A stretch of DNA of 64,000 nt. Source: Pyrenopolyporus hunteri (lineage: Eukaryota; Ascomycota; Sordariomycetes; Xylariales; Hypoxylaceae). The position numbers and the translations under genes are program-made. Location: NCBI GenBank assembly GCA_902806595.1, contig CADCXC010000004.1:744001-808000 (forward strand). Reading direction: 5' to 3'. The stretch's first letter is position 1, and each line of letters starts with the position of its first letter. Under the pieces are notes generated by a model. It searched no databases. It was not told the origin of the DNA and was given only the letters and a program-made list of their open reading frames with translations. Below are positions 48,245 to 59,500 of the stretch, in pieces.

Positions 48245-49544
48245 TTAGGCTGGCATAACATCCTCCATCTCTGCGTCAGACTCTGACTCGTCTCCTTCGG
48301 GGGCGGTATCAGGCGCAGCAGCATCGGCTCCAAGGATGTTGAGTCCCGCTTTGTGGTCCGCATTCAACTCCCAGTGATTGGCAAAACGTCCGGTCTTGTG
48401 TAGAATTGCCACCTCTTCCAAGTTCTCCCGAAGCCATGCTTCCGGCTGGTTTAGAGTCTGCTTGAAAGCTTTCATGGGCCAGTAGTTGAAACGCTCGAAA
48501 CACTTGAAAATCTGGTCGCGCAACTCGCTCTTGGGTATACGAGCCGCCTTCTCCTCCTTCTGCTTCTTGGCTCCCTTCTTTGCCTCGGGACCGGTGCGCT
48601 AATCGTGTTAGACTGCCACTAGGAGCTAGGTATCAGGATAATAACGCTTACCACAAAGTTGCTGAACTTATCGTTGGAAACATGCGCGCCAGCTTGGATA
48701 AGCCCGGTAGGTCTGGCGGTGGATGTAAGCGTCGTGGTAGACTTCGGCTTCATAGCATCGTTGTTTCTTATGCTCAACCAATGCTTAGTTTCCTCAGTCC
48801 AAGTTGGTCGGCAGTTCAACTCGTGACGGAAGCGGCCGGCAAGAACAGTTTTCTCTGTACCCGATCAGTATTTCAAATGAGAGTGGGCATGGAGGTAAAG
48901 GGCAAAAGCGCGACTAACTGGGAATGGCCTTGCGATAATACGGCTGATATCGCCCTTTGCGGCCGCGCTTGTCACCCTCGGGCTGCGCATTCTCGCGGGG
49001 ACGCTCCGGCTTCGGGCGGAGGAAGGAGGGAATATCGTTGTTGGCCCCTTGAGCCTTTGACTTGTACCCGGGGAGGTCTTGTTCCGTGAACAAGAAGGTA
49101 TTGGTAAGGTTCATATCCTTAACCTCTAGATTGTACTCCTTGGGGATCTGCTGATGGGGCGCGAGTTTATGATCCAACAGGATCGCGATACGTGGCTGCG
49201 ACGGGATTAGCTAGGATTTAAGACACATCGAGGGGCTGGTAGTCCTGATTGACCTTGACTTCGCCCTTCGCATCGGTCTCCGTCCACTGGCGTAGAGTGC
49301 CGATTCTAATCTCGGCATCATCGTCCATGCTCGCCCACGCATCGTAGAGGTATTTCGGCACGTGGGTCAAGTAAACGTTTCCATCGTTCACATCGTTCGG
49401 GTCGTAGAACTCGAGGTCGCCTGCATCTTCGTAAATGTCGTCCTCTGACATAGCTGCGGGCGAAGGGCCAACATCGTCAGCTTCGGATTTGATGCCGGCC
49501 TCGGGCTTGATGCCTTGCTCGACTTTAGCTCGGGGAGCGGCCAT
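48245..49544 (-). CDS. tfg2: transcription initiation factor IIF subunit beta (RAP30/Tfg2)
   Basis: Four exons: 49544-49254 (or to 49227), 49195-48919, 48854-48652 and 48598-48245, giving 374 or 383 aa. The N-terminal acidic stretch is followed by the dimerisation domain (GNVYLTHVPKYLYDAW, IRIGTLRQW, then RIAILLDH and EYNLEVKDMNLTNTFLFTEQD). A linker with KKTVLAGRFRHELNCRP and WLSIRNND follows. The C-terminal winged helix is at about residues 281-337 (SELRDQIFKCFERFNYW, ENLEEVAILHKTGRF), and the protein ends in an acidic tail. It works in the nucleus with TFIIF alpha to recruit RNA polymerase II to promoters. Introns 2 and 3 are 64 and 53 bp. Intron 1 is ambiguous: GTGTCT gives 31 bp, shorter than normal, whereas GTCAAT gives 58 bp; both are in phase. 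Confidence 0.92.
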
Positions 49545-50526
49545 GTCGGCTGATGGCTGATGGTCGTATCCAATAAGGGGAACGAATGGGAGAGGAACTA
49601 AGTTCTCTCAAATGACGTTATGGGCAGCCCAGGTTCGATGCGACGAGGTGGCGGGCTGGGGATGTTGTGGAACAAATCTGGAGTTGTTGAAGGTAAAAGG
49701 TTGAGAAGCACGCGGCGGTTCGTGTCTGCGCCAAAGAAAATGATGTAAACTTGTGTACCTCGTACATGCTTGCCTGCCTACATGTACCTGGGTACTAGGT
49801 ACAAAATCAAAGCTAAATCAGCCACATACTGCTGCGAACAGTGCAAATGTTAGGTAATTAGGTACCTAGGTACCCAGGTACCCACACAAAACGAGAGTGG
49901 ACCAATGATTTGAGAGATATGACTGCTCTTTCCTTTCAAAGGGCCTGATTAGATAAGGCTGCACGCCCCACTCCAATCGCCGTTTTCCATCAAAAATGCC
50001 CGAACCCTCCCCATGCGCCGCATCCACCACCATTGAAGACATCATCATACACATACAGACTCACGCTCAGACATACTCACGCACAAACAACCAGAAAGAC
50101 ATCGCGTCATAGCGGCAGATTACCATCAAAGCTAATCATATCAGCCTACAAAGTATAATTCCAAGGTCTGCATCCCTCCAAAAACAACACACCTCCCTTA
50201 GCGCCCATAGTTATCACCCATTCCCTCGATCGCATCACGATAATTCAATAATCGCGAGACTGGACAAAAGTCACTGGTACCGTCATTCACGTGTCCCAGC
50301 TCGTCCTTTGTTAGACGTGGCTGCACAACCGCACTGCAGTCATCCTCTCGGCCGTTCTTGCTACCCAGCAAAGAAGTCTGGCCGCAGATACGCATTTCAT
50401 CCTCCTCGTCGCCCCATCCAGGATTCTCCCCTGCCCATCCCCTAAAGCAACCATCCTCCTAAACCCGACGAGGCATTTCCCTCTACTTACAATACCTGAC
50501 TTCATTTTTACAGTTTAGTCACAAGC
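49545..50526. other. divergent promoter region of TFIIF beta and the CCCH gene
   Basis: This 982 bp lies between two start codons pointing outward. It contains GGTACC/CCTAGG palindromes at 49,857-49,885 and a CA-rich leader at 50,040-50,100. No gene is supported; two minus frames of about 65 codons are chance. Confidence 0.65.
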
Positions 50527-52162
50527 ATGGCAACACCCGAGGACCAAGAGCTGATGGCTAAGATCAGCAAGTTGGCCGGTATGTATTATCATACCGTATT
50601 ATTCCTTGTTTGAAGTACTATTTCACTTATCCACAACTAGGTCAAATCAATCGCCACAAAGCTCAGCGTGATGGAGTAGCCACCGGTACGAGAATCCCTT
50701 CGGTCGTGCTAATAGCACATCACTCTTGGCGATACTAACCCGTCAAAGAACCCTATCCTGCCTCTCGAGCATCTGCTTATCGTACCACCCCATATCCTCG
50801 AGGTGGTTATCGAGGACGTGGCGGACGCGGCAGAGTCGTCCCAGCCTATCGCAACAAGACCCTAGTTCTCAACGGGCAATCTCGACCTGCGACTGATGCG
50901 AGCGAAACCGCGAACGAGACTTCCGATCCGACAACCCCATCATGGGTCGCCAAAACTGACCGCCACATGCAACTGATCAACAGTTCTGTATACGAGAAGG
51001 AAGCACAGCAACGCGCCAGCGCAATGGAGCATACTCACCGCCAGAAGCAACTTCAACGAAATAGTCGCGAGAAGGCCGCGTTCATGAATAGCATGCTTCA
51101 GAGTGGTGCTACCATCAACCAAACTGGACATTCTGGCGCACCTGCTCCAGCTTCCCGATACGAGGTCACAGTAGACGGCATCCGCTTTCAAGTAGTCCAA
51201 CAAGGTAGCAAGCTCATAAGGGCTCCCGGTAAGCGTCTCCATTTACAAATTGTATAGGTGCAGGGCTTAGATGGCTAATGGCTACCTTTTGCTAGGCGAC
51301 GCAAATCCCCCCTCGGCAACCCCCAAGGTGGCGTCCATCGGTGGGGTCAAATTTCATCGTACCAAGAACGGCAACCTTGTGAGGCACGGTGTCGTAAAGG
51401 CTCAGCGGTACGTGGTCCGAAACGTATTTGAATATTCGCTAATGCGATACCGCTTCTAGATTCGCTGGCGGAGTTAAGAAGGTCAACGAACCATGCAAGA
51501 CCTTCTCATGGACCGGTATCGTCTTCCTCAACACTACGGAAACCCCATCTCGCGACTCACGGAGACCTGCGGTGTGGTAAGACCCCCGGTATGCATACTA
51601 ACGCTTGATTGTAGGATCATGCCCCAAAGGCCCGAGATGCCGGTACATCCATGATGTTTCCAAGACGGCTATCTGCCGAGATTATCTCATCAAGGGTAAA
51701 TGTCTACAAGGTGACGCCTGCGACCTTTCGCATGAGATCACAGAAGAGAGAACCCCCCTCTGCGTGCATTTCGCCAAGGGCAATTGCCACAACCCCTCGT
51801 GCTCGTATGTTCATGCGGCACACTCCCCAGCAGATCCCGTATGTCGTTCTTTTGGGGTGTATGGATATTGCGAGAAAGGGGCGCAATGCCCTGACCGCCA
51901 CGTATTCGAATGCCCTGATTTTAGCAACACGGGTGTTTGTAAGCTTAAGGGTTGTAAGCGGCCTCACATCGAGAGGGCGAGTGTCCTCCGAAAGGCGAGC
52001 AACCGCGCATCTTCGGAAGAGACGGAGGACGTGTCCAGCGACGACGAGGATGCGGCAGCCGATAGCGATGACATTGACTCTGACGAGGTCGAGGAGTTTG
52101 TCAAGAACGATGGTGAAGACGACCTCGATTTTATCCAGCAGAAGGACTACATCGGATTCTGA
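50527..52162 (+). CDS. CCCH zinc-finger protein with five fingers (ZC3H3-like)
   Basis: Six exons: 50527-50578, 50641-50685, 50749-51228, 51296-51407, 51460-51515 and 51615-52162, giving 430 aa with all phases matching. Introns are 52-99 bp. The N-terminus is short and charged; an Arg/Gly-rich patch (GGYRGRGGRGR) lies near residue 45-60. A domain-like region with SRYEVTVDGIRFQVV and ASIGGVKFHRTKNGNLVR precedes five CCCH fingers in tandem at residues 242-261, 269-288, 298-315, 325-344 and 348-366, each C-x7/8-C-x4/5-C-x3-H. The C-terminus is very acidic. Five tandem CCCH fingers of this spacing are typical of ZC3H3/Smicl-type and CPSF30-like RNA-binding proteins; this one resembles the ZC3H3 group. 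A nuclear mRNA-processing or polyadenylation role is inferred. The first finger spans the last intron. Confidence 0.85.
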
Positions 52163-53528
52163 TGAGTTCCTCCCCCCGGTTTCTTACTAACATTCTAGGT
52201 TCTTGAGAAGTGGCTCCGCTTGGACAAAGCCATATTGTGCTGAAGGCGACGTCCCGCTCTTCTTAGATTCGGTTTTCTGGCATCACCGGCCAGTATCCTA
52301 GGCGGCACGTCCTGTGTGGCCGTTAGTTGGCGTTTAATCGGTTGTCTTATTCGTACAACAGTCCGTGATACCCATTGCGATGCGTTTCGCCTTAGGCATA
52401 TTGATGTTAAGGGAGCTGATATCCCGAGAGGAGGAGGCAAAAAAGGAGATAGAACGTAATAGACAGTCGCAATAAATACATAGTATATGCGTCCTTGTGG
52501 CAATGGTGTGCGCCTGTGCGCCTTTAAAGTGATGTGAGGTCTTAGTTTTAATTATCAGTCTTAATCATTTTCTTTTATAATCTCTTATAAGAAACCAGAG
52601 TCGTAGTCGAACATTGAGCATCCATATGGTATGGAAGTTCAATAGAATTCTGACCTTGGGTTACATTAGCTACCTAGGTATAGGTAGGTAGGTACCTAGG
52701 TAGGTGATAGGCGGGCTTGAGTGGTGTGTGTAGGTAGTGTACGTTGACCCCTATAGGACCTAAATTGGGAGGTGAGACACTGCATATTGGAGCCCTCCAT
52801 ACGTCCCACAGCGGTAAGTCTAGGTCAACCCCGCTGGAAGATCAAGGAGTGCAAGGTGAAGGGGTTCCACGAAACAGGTACGACCGATCTTGGCACGTCG
52901 GTGCTTAAAAAAGGCGGTAGCCCCTTCTTCCTCTGCTGGAGGTGGTATGGTTTATAGTTACGTAGTAGAAGGATTGAAACCAGGCGTTACCCGCCTAGGT
53001 ACCTACCTACCTACCTACCTAGGTACCTACCTTAGTTTCCCTTTCGCTACCGCCGTACATCTTGGGCCAAATAGGGAACCGCGACCCTTTCATTCGGCTA
53101 GGCTATCTCAACTGGGTTTACTATTTATTCGACTGATTCATTTTTGTTTTATCTAATATCATCTTTCAATTCAACAGCGCTGAATGGAATGTGTCACAGC
53201 CCCCTTTTCGAGGGTCAGGTCGTCCAAGGTCGGCGCGTAAGCTGGGGCTGAATGAACGGGCTACCTAATAACCTCGAATCATGAACGCCTATTAAAGAAG
53301 GGAAAGGACGGTTCGGCTGCTTTGCTATAACTATAACTCGGTTCCCATCTTAAATTGTTTCCCAACCTTCTACAATAACTAAATCTCCATATCTACCGTA
53401 TATAGCTTCCTTTTTTTCTTTTGACTTCTGTCTTTCTTTTTATTTATGCCTGTGAAGTAAAAAAGGAACAAGAAAATAGTAAGAAAGTTGAGACGGCCAT
53501 TTCGAGACGACTCATTACCTAATAAGCT
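52163..53528. other. spacer upstream of the nif1-like gene
   Basis: The spacer begins with the CCCH 3' region. GGTACC/CCTAGG palindromes lie at 52,665-52,710 and 52,995-53,030. The last 150 bases are pyrimidine-rich then A-rich, and contain a short upstream frame (53,446-53,460) described separately. No gene is supported. Confidence 0.65.
53446..53460 (+). promoter_or_regulatory. short upstream open reading frame before nif1
   Basis: An ATG followed by three codons and TAA (peptide MPVK) lies 68 bases before the nif1-like start codon. If the transcript begins upstream of it, this could lower translation of the main frame. The transcript start is unknown. Confidence 0.35.
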
Positions 53529-56500
53529 ATGGGGCTTCGCGATCTAATCAAAAAGAGGGATCAACTAGACGGTGGTGGTCATGGCGGCGGCGTTGATCGC
53601 GAAACGCTGGATAGGCTTGCCGGGCCCGAGTTTACCTTCGTACGGTCCGACACAAACACTCAGGAGATCATCCATCCCCCGAGCTATCCGAAAGGGCACG
53701 ACGCTAGCAACGGTCGTCTAACAACCAAGGACACCGGATCCTCCTCGAGGGCCCGCCGCAGTCTCGACGTCTTCAGGCCGCGATCGCGGGGCAGCAGCGC
53801 ATCCTCCGCCCAGAACGAGCTCTCCCCCTCGCATCCCCAACAAAGCGGCGCCCGTCGCATATCCCAGCGTCTGCACCTGTCTAAGGCCCCGCCTACGTCC
53901 GACTTCGTGCCCGAAAACCTACCGCAAATCAACGTGTCCGCGGCCGAAGAAGCGTCGGGCGGCGACCAGGGAGCAGTCGGAGGGGCGCCTGTAGACAAGG
54001 ACGCATATGAGGGGCAATGGGAGAAGCGAGCGACTATACTGGCCGAAGCGAACGAGAGGGGGCAGCGCCGGAGCAGATCGCCTAGTGTCGTGTCGCCGTC
54101 TCGGTCGACGTCGCCTTGGTCCTCCGCGGACATTGCTGGCTTGCGGCTGCACGATGACGGTGGAAACGGAAACGGACACAAGGCGGGCGGCGTGGTCTCG
54201 TCCAAGGCGATAGACGACCAGATCCAGGAAGCCATCCGATTGCACGAGGAGGGGGAGCTCGACCAGTCTACGAAGTTGTTTGGGCGCTTGGCCGATCCCC
54301 AGGGCGCGAACAACCCCCTAAGCCAGGTTCTCTACGGTCTCGCTCTTAGGTCAGTACACTACATACCTACCTACCTACCTACATAGTTAGTTGGATTGCC
54401 ACCGCTGCCTTTCTCAGTTCTATTTATGGAACTGCCGCATCGCGCATCGCGCATCGCATATCGCATCGCATCGCATCGCATCAAACGCGTGTCTCTCTGT
54501 CGCATGGCTACTTTCTAGACCCGTCTAGACAAGGTGATCCGTCTATCTTTTTGCTTTTCTCGGGAGCGAGCGAGCGAGAGAGCGAAAAGAAACGAGCGTT
54601 GCCGTTTGCTTCTGGGACTAGCCAGACAGAACGTACATGCGAATGAAGTGATGGTGGCAAAGTTGCCCACACCCGAACACGAAGGATAACTCCGGGAAAA
54701 GATGGGGAATATAGAGTACGTTTCAGGGGGCTAACATCCTGCTTTCATGCTTTTGCGGAACTTCAGGCACGGCTGGGGTTGCGCACCAGATCCCGAGCGA
54801 GCTGTCACGTACCTCTCGGCGGCGGCGTCCAACGCGGCAGCCGTCGAGAGCATGGCGCTACAGGCGGGCTTGAAGAAAGGCGGCGCCGCCAAGGGTGAGC
54901 TCGTCCTAGCCATCTTCGAATTGGCGAATTGCTTCCGCCACGGCTGGGGCATACCGCGAGATCCAGTCGCCGCCAAGCAGGTGGGTCACCGATATTATCA
55001 CCGTTTCATTATTGAGGCGCAACGGGGGTCGTGTGGGTGGTGATCGCTGGGGGGGGGCGGGAGAAGGAGGAGAGACGGGACGACACCTTGCGCCCACCAC
55101 CCAGACGTCGTCTCAAGTCCCGCTATTTCTCTCAACGGTCATGTTGACTAATGGTTACTGCCGGGTAGTACTACGAGACAGCGGCCAACCTTGGAGATAC
55201 TGGTATGTGGTTCGACACGTCAAAACCCAGGCGATGTCATGGCGTGGACGGGCTTGCGGATGTGATAGGCTGACACGAGCATGTCCCCTCGGTGTACGCA
55301 GATGCCATGAACGAAGTCGGCTGGTGCTATCTCGAGGGCTTCGGATGCAAGAAAGACAAGGTACGTTAGGCGCAAACCCGGGCAGTCTGTCGCCGTCTAT
55401 CTATTTTCTCTCACTTTCGGCACGTATCACTTCCCATTCCGGCGCCTCGCGTCCCTGCCCAAAGCTCACCACCACCACGACACGCGAGCGACAGCTATCG
55501 TTGATGAGGTGTCAGCCTCATGTGGCCTAGATTGTGGCTTGTCTGGTCAGCTCGCTTGCTTAGCGTCCGGCGTTAGATCAGGCATGTCTTGTCTCCGAGG
55601 GAGAGCGTCGGCGAGCTAAGCAGCGCTGTTGGTTGGTCGTACGTCACGATGCCGTCCCCGTTGGGCAGCAATGAGGCTTGTCCCCGGCCGCGAATCAGAA
55701 CCGGCCAGGGACGAGTCCTCTAAGGCAGATAATTCGCCCTAGCGTCCCGTCTCCATGTGTGCCTAAGGAGAAAAAAAGGGGAAAGAAAAAATTAAGTCAC
55801 ATGAGGCTAACCGTATGCTTCCTCTTTAGTACGCCGCAGCGAGGTACTATCGGTTGGCGGAAGAAAATGGCAACAAGACCCTTGGGAATACATGGTAAGT
55901 ATCAGATTTATTATCCCGTCTCGTAAGCTCGTCGTATGATTCTCCTCTATTTTTTTTCTCCTTCGTAAACCCTGTCGGCCTTGCGCTTTCGTCCCGTACG
56001 TCGGCGGCGCAGCAGAAGCTGCAAGACCCCCGGTCATTGCGGATGTCTGGTCTTCGAGGTAGACGATAGGCTGTCCGTCCTTCCGGCGCCGTTAGCAGAG
56101 GTTCGCCTTGTCTTTTGGTCTTTCTCTTTTGACGATAGGTCTCCGGTCGGGCCTAGAACCGGTCCATCTTTTGCCCCTTTGGGCTTGTTCTCCAACAAAA
56201 GACGGCCGCAAAAACGGGCCTCGCGAGTTGGGGTCTAAACGAATCAGAGCCTCATCTTTCACCGAAATCCGGGAAATATCGCCCTCGTCCCTCCCTTTTC
56301 CTCCCTTTCCCTCTCTTTTCTCTCTTTCTGGCCCTCCTATGGCGCTTACTACCGTCCCACGCAATAGCCAATGTAAATGCCTCAGTTACAGCGGAGTAGC
56401 CCGGCTCTTGTTTACTTCGTGCTACCTGGTATTCTGCGTTGTTCTGCTTTGCCGACCTTCTCCGAATCTAGCATATACATATTTTACCCTACCGTTGCAA

Positions 56501-56579
56501 CGTCGTCTTTACTAACCAATAACGCGCTGGGTGCAGGATTTGGAAGGACAAATACAATCCCACGAATTCTAAGAAATGA
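53529..56579 (+). CDS. nif1: Sel1-repeat protein, Nif1-like cell-cycle regulator
   Basis: Six exons: 53529-54349, 54767-54980, 55169-55202, 55302-55360, 55830-55894 and 56537-56579, giving 411 aa with matching phases. The N-terminus (MGLRDLIKKRDQL) and a Ser/Arg-rich disordered region precede Sel1-like repeats from about residue 225: an alpha-helical lead (DDQIQEAIRLHEEGELDQS), YGLALRHGWGCAPDPERAV, LANCFRHGWGIPRDPVAAKQ, YYETAANLGDTDAMNEVGWCYLEGFGCKKDK and YAAARYYRLAEENGNKTLG, ending WIWKDKYNPTNSKK. This is the pattern of fungal proteins annotated as Nif1, an inhibitor of the mitotic-entry kinase Nim1 in fission yeast; that role is inferred. The five introns are 417, 188, 99, 469 and 642 bp, far longer than elsewhere in the window. 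Short exons of 34-65 bp were placed by phase and repeat continuity. Confidence 0.85.
54436..54482. repeat. CGCATCG minisatellite inside intron 1 of nif1
   Basis: GCGCATC and GCATC units repeat for about 47 bases in the 417 bp first intron. Confidence 0.85.
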
Positions 56580-59500
56580 GCAGCGCTATCTCCACTAGAG
56601 GCGGCGACTACGATAGGCTAAGATATGGGAACGGCCAATTCCCAATCAGATACGTAGTGACCCGGGGCCGGGTGGTCCTTGTTACGGCATCTTAACGCAA
56701 CGAATAAGGGGGTCGTCGCAGGTAGGTACCGGGGAGGAAATGCGCTCGCGAATATGACGATAGAAGGGGAGAGTCCACTACGAGAGCGAGGAGATGGGAG
56801 AAGGTCCTTTATCGTTGCTTTCTGATCTCATTCGTGGGGTTCTTTTAGGATGATCACGGTAGTAGTAACCAGAGATGCTGTGCATCATCTTTGCATATGC
56901 GTTGACGATTGTGGGGGAACGCACGTCCTGTCCTGTCTCATGGAGGCGCTGGCAATGGGAGAGAGGAAGGAAAAGGGGGTGGTGGTTAGTAAGAGGATGG
57001 TCAGATACATCTGGTCTTGCATATGCCATAGAGTGAATCCGGCCTTGGCTTTACGAATTTACCTGGGTATTCGATGGGAAAAGTGCACTTTGGGGTATCT
57101 CGACAGCCGCCTCTCGCTTCGTCTCCTGCTCCGGATTTGCCAATGGACACGCAGGTCTGATAATTAATTGGCGGGCTTGGTTGGTTTCGTGAGCTGATCG
57201 GTCGGACTACTACCTGGCTATCGGCCAGTCAAGGCAGACTCGACTTTCACCATCGAACGGACCGAGATCCTCGTATCTCGTCTTCCCCCATCCCTTTCCC
57301 ATCCCTTGCTCCTCAGCGTTATCCTCACTTTGCCATCTGTCTCCCCTCGTGTGGATAAGACGTTGCGGCTGAGTGAGCCTGCCGCGGTTTCATATATCTT
57401 AATATACCTGTTCGGACTAGCATTCGTGCGACCAGTCTTGATGTTGGAGAGGCTACATGTAGACACGTCCAATGGGTACGTACGTGCGTGCGTGGTGCGT
57501 GATCGTGATGAAGAAAACCTTGCGGCTCGGCTTAGCTTAGCGTAGCTTAGCTTAGCAAGGAGTCCGTCTGTGTAGTCCATTCAATTCACCCGTCTATCTA
57601 CCATAGCCTATTCGCCCTCTCCGTTCTCCTTCACCCGCATGAACACAGTCAGCGCCCGCTGAAGTTCCCAATGAGAAAAAAGGGGTGAGGAAACCGCCAT
57701 CGTCACCTCCTAGCCAACCGCTATTCCTACCCGATGTAATCCGTATCCCGTTACTCTCTCTAACTCGCTCGCTCACTTGCTCTCTCTCTCTCCCTCTCTC
57801 CTGGCGAGGGACGGCGGAAGATAGGTCGCCCGGTGTCTATCAATCTGACTTATTTCTTACCTACCTACCTACCTACCTTGTAACTCCATACTCCCTGCTC
57901 CCGGTCTATACTCTCCCTACCCTATCGGCCTATCGCTTTCTCATCACACCCCCTTTTCCCGTCCAACACGTGTAACGCGACGGGCCAAGGACAGTGGTGG
58001 TTACGCAGCGCAGCATAGCACGTTGCATAAGCGATCGTCTTTTTTTTTTTTTTTTTCCTCCCTCTATCGTTTCCTCTCTCTCTCCCCGGTCAGCTTTTCT
58101 TCTGGGTTTCTCCATTAGCCTCCCTCTTGACTAGGGGCCCTAACGTACCTAGGGTAGGTAGTTACGTACAGCACCTTACCTAACCGACCGGACATTTCGC
58201 CCGCTGACGTTACGGCCCAGTCTTGGCTCGTAAGCCCCCGGACTGGGAACCGTGCGCTCCGGATGGCTGGGTAGGGGAGGTAGGGAGGTAGGTGCTATGC
58301 TGCGAAACGTTCCTCGGGCTGATTTTCCCCGGTGGCTTTGGTGTGCTACGGTGTTGTGCTTACATGTTACGTATGTAGGTATGTGTGCCTCGGTAGGTAA
58401 GGTACATACATACATACATACCTAAATACATACATACATACATGGAGGGATGTTTATCATGCCTTGGAGGCGGGTAGCCAGTTGCTACGTTATCACGGCG
58501 CCTTGTGGCATAGGTAGGCATTGACCGGGTCTACATCTCACGTCCGTTTCTCGCGCGAACATCACTGGCAGGCATCTTCAGGGGTCGTCCGTTTTCGCGC
58601 CGTATATACGTACGTACGCAACTATATAAGGTCTCTTATATATTAAGAGATAGATTGTATAGAATAGCACGTTAAGTACGTAACCGCCCCCTTATCGTGG
58701 CCCGTCATACGTCTTCACCGTCTTATCCGGGTTACTCTATCGGGGCTCGACGTAGATCAGACAGATACCTAAATAGAGATAGGGGGAGCTGGAGCGCCAT
58801 GACGTCCCGTGCGTCGTTGGTCCGATGCTGGGGGTGGCTGAACTTACCTTACCTACCTACCTGCTCCCCGAACAGAGTACCCAGGTAGCCTACATACCGC
58901 GCTATATTATATGTAGCACCGGAGACAGAAGCTCTAGCGTCCCTTGTGTCCCTCGAGCAAGTGCCATGCGACCCGCCGTTTCGTGTGTTCTGTGCCCTGG
59001 GTAAAATAGGTGGGTGGCACAGCCGGTCCACATACTACCCCTATCTTGCTATGTGCGACTGCGACTACGGCTTTGCGATGGGGGCCGTTTGGAGGCACGG
59101 ACGGATTTGCGTGACTAGTCAGGTATGTCGATCGTGGGAAATGGAAACGTAAGGGTAGATAATGATTAAAAAAGAACTGTATGTATACTACGTGAATACG
59201 ACATATCCACAGGTGCAACTCAGATACGCGGTGGTACCCCATGCTTTATATTGGGCAAGCAGCGTATCGGCGCATTCCACCATCGTAATCCTTTCCTCCT
59301 CCTCTTCTCCTTTCCTCCGCCCTTGGTTGGGTTCCATAGACCCTTATGGGAAGAACTATCGATACTTAGTGCCATATGGATGCATCTCCCAGCTGAAGTA
59401 AATAAGATCGGCACGCGCTTAGGTAGACGCATTTAAGCCTCCATCTACATGTATGGTAATTGGCATTTGCAGGGCCGTTCGCATGCCTGGATAGACCACG

